10,471 nt of DNA from an uncultured Prevotella sp. (GTDB lineage Bacteria > Bacteroidota > Bacteroidia > Bacteroidales > Bacteroidaceae): NCBI GenBank assembly GCA_900547085.1, contig URFI01000066.1, positions 1 to 10,471 on the forward strand, read 5' to 3'. The notes under the pieces are model-generated. The model was not told the DNA's origin. It ran no database searches and saw only the letters and a program-made list of their open reading frames with translations. How positions within the stretch are numbered: position 1 is the first letter of the stretch; every line of letters begins with the position of its first letter. A program made the translations under genes and the position numbers. This document shows, piece by piece, positions 1 to 5,725 of the stretch.

Positions 1-39
1 CACTCATAAATCCTTGTTGTTTTTATGGATTTTTCAGCA

Positions 40-858
40 TTAGTATTCGTCTTCATCCGAAACATCTGCTGCTTCCAAGTCTAAATCTTCCGGATTTGTC
101 TCGAAAGTGGTACGATAGCTTTCTTCCGTCAGTTTGTCGTCATCATAAGAGTCGTCATCGTCTTTGTCATCATCTGCATTTTGTAGTTTTGGCAAATCTT
201 CATCCTCCTCGTTAAAGTCTTCATCCGGTGCAGCTTTTCCTCTGGAAAGGTTGTTTTTACTGAGTTCCGTCTTTGGCTTTTCCTTTGCAAAAATGGCCTC
301 TACCCATGATCCTTTTGGAATTTCAAGCACTTCAAATCCATCGTTAACCTTCTTTTCATACATGCCGCAAGGGTTGTGAAGTCTGTTTTGCGGAAGCGTT
401 GTCGTACTGATGTCAAAGCCGCTTTCAATGATGTCTTTAATGCTCTGCGACAGCGAATCCCAACCACCACCAAAGTTTCTGTCAAGCACTTCAATGAGTT
501 TTGCTGCCGATATGTGGCGGATGTTCTCGTATGTAAGGTCGGTTACGCGTGCTATGGGTTTCTTCTTAACAGCCCATTTCTGCTTTGATGCTTCGTCAGT
601 ACGCAGTTTACCCACCTTAAAGCCTCGTTCTTCGTATTTCTTAATGACTTCAGGTTTGTCAACTTTGATTTCCTCAATCTCGAAAGCACTTTTAATAATG
701 TCAAGATAATGACGCATGTTATCCTTGAGGTCAGCATCTTTTTGTGCCGCTTCCCATAGCCTGAAAACATCATTTTCCTGTAATTCCCAAACACTACTCT
801 TGGTCAATGTCTTGAGGGATAAAGCGTTTTTTTGTTTCATATCTTTTTTAGTGGTCAT
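40..858 (-). CDS. Hypothetical protein with highly acidic C-terminal tail
   Basis: A 272-residue protein of unknown function; I recognise no catalytic family. Residues 1-100 are rich in Lys and Glu and probably helical. Residues 105-165 look like a folded core, with a segment around RHISAAKLIEVLDRNFGGGW (114-133). Residues about 210-272 form a low-complexity tail in which roughly 30 of 62 residues are Asp or Glu, including runs such as DDDKDDDD. No signal peptide or membrane segment is visible, so it is probably cytoplasmic. The ATG at 858 lacks a Shine-Dalgarno sequence; a second ATG at codon 7 is possible. A good Bacteroides-type promoter lies about 140 nt upstream (1007-1038). It stands alone, more than 1 kb from rarA. 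Acidic tails in bacteria can bind basic proteins or mimic nucleic acid, but that is only a guess here. That it is a real gene is well supported by length, promoter and the biased but protein-like composition. Confidence 0.85.
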   Translation of the reverse strand: MTTKKDMKQKNALSLKTLTKSSVWELQENDVFRLWEAAQKDADLKDNMRHYLDIIKSAFEIEEIKVDKPEVIKKYEERGFKVGKLRTDEASKQKWAVKKKPIARVTDLTYENIRHISAAKLIEVLDRNFGGGWDSLSQSIKDIIESGFDISTTTLPQNRLHNPCGMYEKKVNDGFEVLEIPKGSWVEAIFAKEKPKTELSKNNLSRGKAAPDEDFNEEDEDLPKLQNADDDKDDDDSYDDDKLTEESYRTTFETNPEDLDLEAADVSDEDEY

Positions 859-859
859 T

Positions 860-963
860 TATCTTTGATTGAATTGCAATGCTATTTCACAGGTAGCGTC
901 AGCAGATTGGATGCCAGTGGCTATTGCTATGAGATGCTGTTCAGCCACGAGTTGGCTGTTTTT
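860..963 (+). ncRNA. Possible small RNA antisense to the leader of the acidic protein
   Basis: On the plus strand a perfect -7 element TATCTTTG (860-867) has a weak -33 match (TTTC at 835-838, 21 bases upstream). About 75 bases on, a hairpin (942-958) is followed by five T, as in an intrinsic terminator. A transcript starting near 874 and ending near 963 would be about 90 nt and complementary to the leader of the gene at 40-858. No protein frame of note lies in it. This is inferred only from the promoter and terminator patterns; the -33 element is imperfect. Confidence 0.2.
942..963 (+). terminator. Hairpin plus T-run, terminator-like
   Basis: CAGCCA (942-947) pairs with TGGCTG (953-958) around the five-base loop CGAGT, followed directly by TTTTT (959-963). 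The orientation suits plus-strand transcription, where no coding gene precedes it. On the minus strand the same hairpin sits in the leader of the acidic-protein gene and could instead affect its expression. Confidence 0.35.
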
Positions 964-1006
964 GCCTGTCAAAGAACCGTGTTGACTTAACCTGTTTGTT
1001 TGGCTG

Positions 1007-1038
1007 CAAAAATAAATACTTAATTCTTAATTGACAAA
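1007..1038 (-). promoter_or_regulatory. Bacteroides-type promoter for the acidic protein gene
   Basis: Read on the minus strand, TTTG (1038-1035) is followed after exactly 20 bases by TATTTTTG (1014-1007). This matches the Bacteroidetes primary sigma factor consensus (-33 TTTG, -7 TAnnTTTG) perfectly. Transcription would start near position 1000 and run leftward into the gene starting at 858, giving a leader of about 140 nt. Confidence 0.6.
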
Positions 1039-1076
1039 CTTTTTTGCAAATATTTGAGGTAAACTAAAAAACGTGT

Positions 1077-1095
1077 TAATCCCGCATGGGGATTA
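1077..1095. repeat. Perfect inverted repeat TAATCCC / GGGATTA
   Basis: Seven-base arms (1077-1083 and 1089-1095) flank the loop GCATG. There is no T-run on either side, so it is not a standard terminator. It lies about 40 bases upstream of the -33 box of the promoter at 1007-1038, so it could be an operator, or the end of an interspersed repeat. Neither role can be shown from a single copy. Confidence 0.4.
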
Positions 1096-1471
1096 CAAAT
1101 TTTGCGAGTTATGGAGATGATACAAAACCGGAATATCGATGTTCTTTTTCTGTTTTACAAGAATATGCCTGTGTGGGCGATAAAAATCTTGCTCATTCAT
1201 CACAGCAACCTCACTTGTTAACAGTGTATGGGCAAGCAAACATCCAAAAATGATGAAACATTTTTCTTGACAAACCACTCTTTATCCTTCGCATATTCTC
1301 CACCAACCTTCCAATTTTTTCAAATTTCGCAAGCATTAGCGAAGTTTGTATCTTGTTGTTGTGCAAGTCGTTCGGTGTTCCATGCAACTTCATGACGCCT
1401 GTTTTCCTTAACCTTTCCTGATAAAAGGATGCTTTTAACGCTGTTATTGCTATGCTCTTCGTGTCCAATTA

Positions 1472-1503
1472 CATGCTTATTATGTTGCAAAAGCATGCTT
1501 TTT
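1472..1503 (+). terminator. Hairpin and palindrome with T-run
   Basis: CATGCTT (1472-1478) pairs with AAGCATG (1491-1497) around a 12-base loop; the right arm is also part of a perfect 14-base palindrome (1489-1502, AAAAGCATGCTTTT) that ends in five T (1499-1503). It resembles a weak terminator for plus-strand transcription, but no plus-strand gene precedes it. It could also be a repeat element. Confidence 0.25.
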
Positions 1504-1552
1504 GACCGCTTAACTCATAGTGTTTGTCCAGACAGTGCCATTTCCGTTCTCT

Positions 1553-1576
1553 AATGAGGGTGTGATGCTCCTCATT
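1553..1576. repeat. Inverted repeat AATGAGG / CCTCATT
   Basis: Seven-base arms (1553-1559 and 1570-1576) with a ten-base loop, followed within about 10 bases on the plus strand by a T-rich stretch. It is the third hairpin within about 105 bases, and its role is unknown. Confidence 0.3.
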
Positions 1577-1784
1577 TACCTATTATTTTTTTCTATTTTA
1601 CAAATTTACAAGTGCTCTTTTTTTGTCATTTATTCGGACATAAACGCGGAGCGTGACAGGTGGATAGTGCGATGACTTGCCAATGCAAGCAGCCATTTGT
1701 TCCTCCCACATAGAAACGCGCTTAGGGCGGATGGAATAGATGTAAAAAAACAGCATGTACACCTGTGGTTCACGAAACTTTTAT

Positions 1785-1792
1785 TATCTTTG
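1785..1792 (+). promoter_or_regulatory. Probable -7 element of the rarA promoter
   Basis: TATCTTTG matches the Bacteroidetes -7 consensus TAnnTTTG. No TTTG lies 19-21 bases upstream, so the -33 half is poor. A start near 1799 would leave a leader of about 67 nt before the preferred rarA start at 1866. Confidence 0.45.
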
Positions 1793-1865
1793 CATCTACA
1801 CAGAGCGCTTTAACTTCGCAGCATAAGGACGATTTTCGAGCATGTGTGTTTGTATACAATGGATT

Positions 1866-3164
1866 ATGAGTGAACCTTTAGCAGAAAGAATGCGTCCTCG
1901 TACGCTCGACGAATATGTGGGGCAGCAGCACTTGGTAGGAGAGGGTGCCGTGTTGCGCAAGATGATTGAGGCTGGCAGGATTTCTTCTTTCATCTTGTGG
2001 GGGCCGCCGGGCGTGGGAAAAACCACCTTGGCTCAGATCATAGCCAACATGTTGCAAACGCCGTTCTATACGTTAAGCGCCGTCACCAGCGGGGTGAAAG
2101 ATGTACGCGAGGTGATTGAACGGGCTAAGAACAGCAGTTTTTTCAATTCGGCTTCGCCTATTTTGTTCATCGACGAGATTCACCGGTTCAGCAAGTCGCA
2201 GCAAGACTCGCTGTTGGGAGCGGTCGAAAAAGGCGTTGTTACACTCATCGGCGCCACCACGGAGAATCCCTCATTCGAGGTCATCCGCCCATTGCTGTCG
2301 CGGTGTCAGTTGTATGTGCTCAAGTCTTTGGAAAAAGATGACCTTTTGGAACTGCTTCATCGCGCCATCCATGAGGACGTAGAACTCAAACAGCGTCACA
2401 TCACGTTGCAAGAAACGGGTGCCATTTTGCGATATAGTGGGGGCGATGCCCGTAAATTACTCAATATCTTGGATTTAGTCATTGGGGCTTCGGCTACCGA
2501 AGAGGTGGTTATCACCGATGAACTGGTTGAGACTCAGCTGCAACAAAACCCACTGGCTTACGACAAAGGCGGCGAGATGCATTATGACATCATTTCGGCC
2601 TTTATCAAGAGCATCCGCGGCAGCGACCCTGATGCGGTGCTCTATTGGATGGCGAGGATGATAGAAGGTGGCGAGGATCCACAATTTATTGCCCGCCGAC
2701 TGGTTATCAGTGCGGCCGAAGATGTGGGACTGGCCAATCCCAATGCGCTGCTGCTGGCCAATGCAGCTTTTGACGCTGTTATGAAGTTGGGATGGCCCGA
2801 AGGCCGAATACCGCTGGCCGAAGCGGCTGTGTATTTGGCTGCCAGTCCGAAGAGCAATTCCAGTTATTTGGGAATCGATGCCGCACTGGTGCTGGTCAAG
2901 GAAACAGGTAATTTGCCGGTTCCCCTGCACTTGCGCAATGCGCCCACACAGTTGATGAAGCAATTGGGCTATCATGACGGCTATTTGTACAGTCATGATT
3001 ATCCCGGACACTTTGTCGAACAACAATATCTGCCTGATGCCGTGAAGGACAGGCGTATGTGGCATGCACAGCATAGTGCGGCTGAAGAAAAATTATATCA
3101 ATGGATGCGTCAGTGCTGGGGATCGCGTTATGACGAGACTTCCACGTCGCAAAAAGAATCATAG
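1866..3164 (+). CDS. rarA: Replication-associated recombination protein A (RarA/MgsA), AAA+ ATPase
   Basis: A 432-residue cytoplasmic clamp-loader-like ATPase that acts at stalled replication forks and single-strand gaps. The AAA+ core shows Walker A GPPGVGKT (46-53), Walker B ILFIDE (99-104), sensor 1 in GATTEN (129-134), an arginine-finger candidate in LLSRCQ (R146) and sensor 2 in the GGDARKLLN segment. The C-terminal half carries the MgsA tetramerisation region, including LGWPEGRIPLAEAA and YLAASPKSN. Length is normal for the family. An upstream in-frame ATG at 1842 would add eight residues (MCVCIQWI); I prefer 1866 because homologues begin with MSEPLAERMRP-like sequence. Neither start has a clear Shine-Dalgarno sequence. 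The dehydrogenase gene follows after 14 bases, so the two are probably co-transcribed, with no known functional link. Family assignment is firm. Confidence 0.96.
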   Translation: MSEPLAERMRPRTLDEYVGQQHLVGEGAVLRKMIEAGRISSFILWGPPGVGKTTLAQIIANMLQTPFYTLSAVTSGVKDVREVIERAKNSSFFNSASPILFIDEIHRFSKSQQDSLLGAVEKGVVTLIGATTENPSFEVIRPLLSRCQLYVLKSLEKDDLLELLHRAIHEDVELKQRHITLQETGAILRYSGGDARKLLNILDLVIGASATEEVVITDELVETQLQQNPLAYDKGGEMHYDIISAFIKSIRGSDPDAVLYWMARMIEGGEDPQFIARRLVISAAEDVGLANPNALLLANAAFDAVMKLGWPEGRIPLAEAAVYLAASPKSNSSYLGIDAALVLVKETGNLPVPLHLRNAPTQLMKQLGYHDGYLYSHDYPGHFVEQQYLPDAVKDRRMWHAQHSAAEEKLYQWMRQCWGSRYDETSTSQKES

Positions 3165-3172
3165 AAAGGAGA
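3165..3172 (+). promoter_or_regulatory. Shine-Dalgarno site deciding the dehydrogenase start
   Basis: AAAGGAGA lies between the rarA stop and the next gene. AGGAG ends at 3171, seven bases before the ATG at 3179 but only one base before the ATG at 3173, so the downstream ATG is the likely start. Strong sites of this kind are otherwise rare in this window. Confidence 0.65.
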
Positions 3173-3178
3173 ATGTTT

Positions 3179-4162
3179 ATGGAAACAAACGAGAAGAAAC
3201 CTACTGTCAACATTGTTGTTCTGGACGGTCATTGTGCCAATCCCGGTGATTTGTCGTGGGATGGATTCAAAGAGCTGGGAAGTCTCACCGTTTACGAACG
3301 TACGAAAGCCGAAGAAGTTGTAGAACGTGCGAAGGATGCGCAGATTGTTTTGGTGAACAAGGTGTCCATGAAGGCCGACATCATTGCGCAATTACCCAAG
3401 CTGAAATATATCGGTGTGTTGGCAACAGGCTTCAATCACATTGATGTGAAGGCTGCTCAAGAGCATGGCGTGACGGTGTGCAACATTCCATCGTATAGTA
3501 CATATAGTGTGGCTCAGATGGTTTTTGCCAGCATTTTTACCATCACGAATCGGGTAGAACACTATGCCCAGCAAACACGCGAGGGGCAGTGGTCAAAGCG
3601 TAGTGATTTCTGTTACTGGGACACGCCTTTGCTTGAATTGGCCGGAAAGACGATGGGAATTGTCGGATTGGGTAACATTGGGATGAAGGTCGCACGCATC
3701 GCTCGTGAGTTTGGCATGGAGGTATATGCCTATACCAGTAAGAATTCGGTTGATCTTCCATCGGGCATCCAGAAGACAACCCTTGACGGCTTGTTCTCGG
3801 TGAGTGACATCCTGTCTTTACATTGTCCTTTGTCAGAGCGCACGCGTGAACTCATCAAGGCCGATAACTTACGCAAAATGAAGCATGGCGCCATCTTGAT
3901 CAATACCGGAAGAGGCCCCTTGGTTAACGAAGCTGATGTAGCCGCAGCCTTGGAAAGTGGCCAGTTGGCTGCCTACGGAGCTGATGTGATGTGCTCGGAA
4001 CCACCCGCTGCCGACAATCCATTGTTGAAACAACCCAATGCATTCATCACTCCTCATATTGCATGGGCTACCGTTGAAGCGCGCAGCAGACTGATGAACA
4101 TTGCTTTGAACAACGTGAAGTGCTTCCTGGAAGGAGCTGCACAAAACGTAGTGAATTGTTGA
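3179..4162 (+). CDS. D-2-hydroxyacid dehydrogenase (glycerate dehydrogenase / hydroxypyruvate reductase type)
   Basis: A 327-residue cytoplasmic oxidoreductase that interconverts a D-2-hydroxyacid and a 2-keto acid with NAD(P)H. Residue numbers are from the ATG at 3179. Visible features: substrate-side loop around VLATGFNHID, Rossmann motif GLGNIG (163-168), and the family catalytic triad Arg in NTGRGP (R245), Glu in CSEPP (E274) and His in TPHIAW (H293). The second Rossmann strand ends YAYTSKN, with Thr where NAD-dependent members usually have Asp; mammalian GRHPR, which prefers NADPH, also lacks the acid there. That suggests NADP(H) use, an inference. Substrate is not decided by sequence; glycerate/hydroxypyruvate is the best guess from overall likeness. 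The start is chosen from Shine-Dalgarno spacing; an ATG at 3173 would add two residues. It lies 14 bases after rarA, probably on the same transcript. Confidence 0.93.
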   Translation: METNEKKPTVNIVVLDGHCANPGDLSWDGFKELGSLTVYERTKAEEVVERAKDAQIVLVNKVSMKADIIAQLPKLKYIGVLATGFNHIDVKAAQEHGVTVCNIPSYSTYSVAQMVFASIFTITNRVEHYAQQTREGQWSKRSDFCYWDTPLLELAGKTMGIVGLGNIGMKVARIAREFGMEVYAYTSKNSVDLPSGIQKTTLDGLFSVSDILSLHCPLSERTRELIKADNLRKMKHGAILINTGRGPLVNEADVAAALESGQLAAYGADVMCSEPPAADNPLLKQPNAFITPHIAWATVEARSRLMNIALNNVKCFLEGAAQNVVNC

Positions 4163-4238
4163 TGGGTGCGCAAGAGATGGCTGCTGCCCTTTTTGACGAG
4201 TATAAAAATAATTGCTTTTAGGTGCGTTTTAATAGAAT

Positions 4239-4874
4239 ATGTCCTACGAGAATCCTGAAATAGTCCATTCCATACAGCAGATTATAGAGTTTGTTGGGAC
4301 GTTTGCTTTTGCGATATCTGGCATTCGGCACGCTGCAGCCAAGAATTTTGATTGGTTCGGTGGGTTTGTTTGTGGTATCGCCGTTGCCATCGGTGGCGGA
4401 ACCATTCGTGATGTCATGATTGGGGTAACGCCGTTTTGGATGACGTCGAGCATTTACATCATTTGTACGGTATTGGCTCAACTGTTCGTCATTGTTTTTT
4501 CAAAGTTTTTGAGGCGGTTGGATAATACCTGGTTCGTTTTTGATACATTGGGCTTGGCCTTGTTTACTATTGCCGGCATCCAGAAGTCTTTGGCCTATGA
4601 TTTCCCTTTTTGGGTAGCTATCATCATGGGGTGTATCACAGGTTCGGCCGGAGGCGTGATTCGCGATGTGTTGCTGAATAACGTCCCCATTATCTTTCAC
4701 AAAGAGATTTATGCCATGGCCAGTATCGTAGGCGGAATTGCCTATTGGGTTCTCATTCGGTTGGGCGTGGATGTGGGTGTCACGGTGGTTACTTCGTTCT
4801 TAATTGTGTGTGCCATCCGATTTTTGGCCGTGAGGTACCATCTTTCCTTGCCTCATCTGCGCTTAGAAGAATAG
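4239..4874 (+). CDS. TRIC-family cation channel (UPF0126/YicG-like membrane protein)
   Basis: A 211-residue inner-membrane protein of the trimeric intracellular cation (TRIC) channel family, whose prokaryotic members conduct monovalent cations such as K+. The family fold is two repeats of three helices plus a seventh, and the internal duplication can be seen: FAISGIRHAA...GGGTIRDVM (23-60) is echoed by FTIAGIQKSL...GGVIRDVLL (109-146). The glycine-rich G-G-x-I-R-D motifs at about 52-58 and 138-143 are the family signature and line the pore or lipid site. Hydrophobic segments fill most of the protein and the C-terminus is short and charged. The ATG at 4239 has no obvious Shine-Dalgarno sequence. 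A 76-base gap separates it from the dehydrogenase, so it may belong to the same transcript or have its own promoter. The downstream neighbour is convergent. Physiological role unknown. Confidence 0.92.
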   Translation: MSYENPEIVHSIQQIIEFVGTFAFAISGIRHAAAKNFDWFGGFVCGIAVAIGGGTIRDVMIGVTPFWMTSSIYIICTVLAQLFVIVFSKFLRRLDNTWFVFDTLGLALFTIAGIQKSLAYDFPFWVAIIMGCITGSAGGVIRDVLLNNVPIIFHKEIYAMASIVGGIAYWVLIRLGVDVGVTVVTSFLIVCAIRFLAVRYHLSLPHLRLEE

Positions 4875-4879
4875 GTGTG

Positions 4880-4916
4880 TGCTTGCAGGCAAGCAGGCAA
4901 CGCTTGACAATTGTCA
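4880..4916. repeat. Paired inverted repeats between convergent genes
   Basis: TGCTTG (4880-4885) pairs with CAAGCA (4890-4895) over CAGG, and a perfect 12-base palindrome TGACAATTGTCA fills 4905-4916, ending at the base before the stop codon of the minus-strand gene. An 8-base tandem repeat GCAGGCAA also covers 4885-4900. A two-way terminator is the natural reading for a convergent junction, but there is no T-run on either strand. Confidence 0.4.
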
Positions 4917-5540
4917 TCAGAAAACCCTGAACCTGTAGCCAAGCGTGAGGATGATGGAGGAGTTTCTGCTGTTTCCCATGATGGCCTTTGCTTTGTCAGT
5001 CTTGGCAAGTTTTCTGAAAGGATATTGGTAACGGGCATCCAAACTCACGTTGTGCCATACGAAACAGGCACCCACGGGAATAGTAAAGTCACCCTTGTAT
5101 AATTCTTTTTGAATGCTTTTTCCGTTGCATTCCATCGTGATGGCGTATGCTGTATGAATACCGGTGTATAGTCCCAGTCTGTCTGCGATGTATTGCTTGA
5201 ATAAAATGTCGGTATTGATATAGTTCAATCGATAGTCGAATGTGGCCCCTGCTCCAGGTGAAGCTAAGGAGATGGCATTGTGGCTGCCGTGATGAGAAAA
5301 GGTCAACTCGGTTTGGATGGCGAACGACTTGGTAAGGAAAGATTCGGTATATATTCCTCCCATCCCGGTGATTTTGGCTTCACCACGCAAAGCTGTCAGA
5401 TTAGAATAGATGGCGCCACCTTTCACTCCCACGTATGTATCCCATGGTTGGCGTTCGAATTTGGGCTTGAAAGTGCGTTGCCCCCAACAGGTTGTAGCAA
5501 CAAAGGCTACAAGAAAAAGAGCCAAAAAACCTTTTTTCAT
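4917..5540 (-). CDS. Outer-membrane beta-barrel protein (PorT / OMP_b-brl type)
   Basis: A 207-residue exported protein. Residues 1-20 are a clear signal peptide (MKKGFLALFLVAFVATTCWG), with probable cleavage before Gln21. The Cys at 18 does not fit a lipobox, so it is probably not a lipoprotein. The mature part shows alternating strands such as YVGVKGGAIYSNL, FAIQTELTFS, YINTDILFKQYI, LGLYTGIHTAY, FTIPVGACFVW and VSLDARYQYPF, and ends ILTLGYRFRVF with a terminal Phe, typical of barrels inserted by the Bam complex. The size suits an eight-stranded barrel. Bacteroidetes carry many such proteins, and ligand or function cannot be assigned. It is a single gene between a convergent and a tandem neighbour, with its own candidate promoter at 5561-5591. 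Confidence 0.88.
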   Translation of the reverse strand: MKKGFLALFLVAFVATTCWGQRTFKPKFERQPWDTYVGVKGGAIYSNLTALRGEAKITGMGGIYTESFLTKSFAIQTELTFSHHGSHNAISLASPGAGATFDYRLNYINTDILFKQYIADRLGLYTGIHTAYAITMECNGKSIQKELYKGDFTIPVGACFVWHNVSLDARYQYPFRKLAKTDKAKAIMGNSRNSSIILTLGYRFRVF

Positions 5541-5560
5541 ATCGTTTTACAATTGTGCTG

Positions 5561-5591
5561 TAAAAATACAATTATTTTATGATATGACAAA
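5561..5591 (-). promoter_or_regulatory. Candidate promoter of the outer-membrane barrel gene
   Basis: On the minus strand TTTG (5591-5588) is followed after 19 bases by TATTTTTA (5568-5561), one mismatch from the TAnnTTTG consensus. Transcription would begin about 10 bases before the ATG at 5540 if the usual spacing holds, or slightly earlier, so the leader would be very short. Confidence 0.4.
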
Positions 5592-5725
5592 GTGTTTTGT
5601 TATTTTAGCATAAAAATTAGCGGGAATGCATGTTCTTTGTTTATAGAGGGTGGTCAAGTTTTGAGGTATGATTGATTAGATGATTGGTTCTACCCCGTGT
5701 CAAATGGCGGTCTCGGGCCTATCCA

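Larger units (their letters stand above)
859..1865. other. Intergenic region of about 1 kb, no convincing gene
   Basis: The gap between the divergent acidic-protein gene and rarA. Two minus-strand open frames (1093-1278 and 1211-1468) overlap in different frames, start with GTG and TTG, and have no promoter or ribosome binding site, so I do not call them genes. The stretch contains inverted repeats at 942-958, 1077-1095, 1472-1497 and 1553-1576, a 14-base palindrome at 1489-1502, a promoter for each flanking gene, and T-rich DNA around 1585-1625. The hairpins suggest terminators, small RNAs or a degenerate intergenic repeat. No tRNA-like fold was seen. Confidence 0.6.

Noticed and set aside
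8..32. AAATCC / GGATTT inverted repeat after the acidic protein gene
   Set aside because: Only six A/T-rich pairs with a 13-base loop, and the T-run is on the wrong strand for that gene; too weak to call a terminator.
1093..1278. Minus-strand open frame of 61 codons with a hydrophobic start
   Set aside because: It starts with GTG inside the previous frame, is short and has no recognisable domain. The hydrophobic stretch is too weak to call a signal peptide.
1211..1468. Minus-strand open frame of 85 codons
   Set aside because: It begins with TTG, lacks a promoter and ribosome binding site and overlaps another frame; better treated as part of a possible degenerate element.
1676..1689. Short hairpin CTTGC-CAAT-GCAAG upstream of rarA
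   Set aside because: Five pairs and a tiny loop occur often by chance, with no nearby T-run or start site.
1796..2026. Minus-strand open frame over the 5' end of rarA
   Set aside because: Antisense to conserved Walker A coding sequence, with no supporting features.
2475..3074. 199-codon minus-strand open frame opposite rarA
   Set aside because: It lies wholly antisense to the conserved AAA+ gene and shows no domain; a shadow of rarA codon bias.
4162..4221. A 19-codon plus-strand frame (MGAQEMAAALFDEYKNNCF) whose ATG overlaps the dehydrogenase stop
   Set aside because: An open run of this size is expected by chance, and it has no ribosome binding site. The TGATG overlap is suggestive of coupling but not enough.
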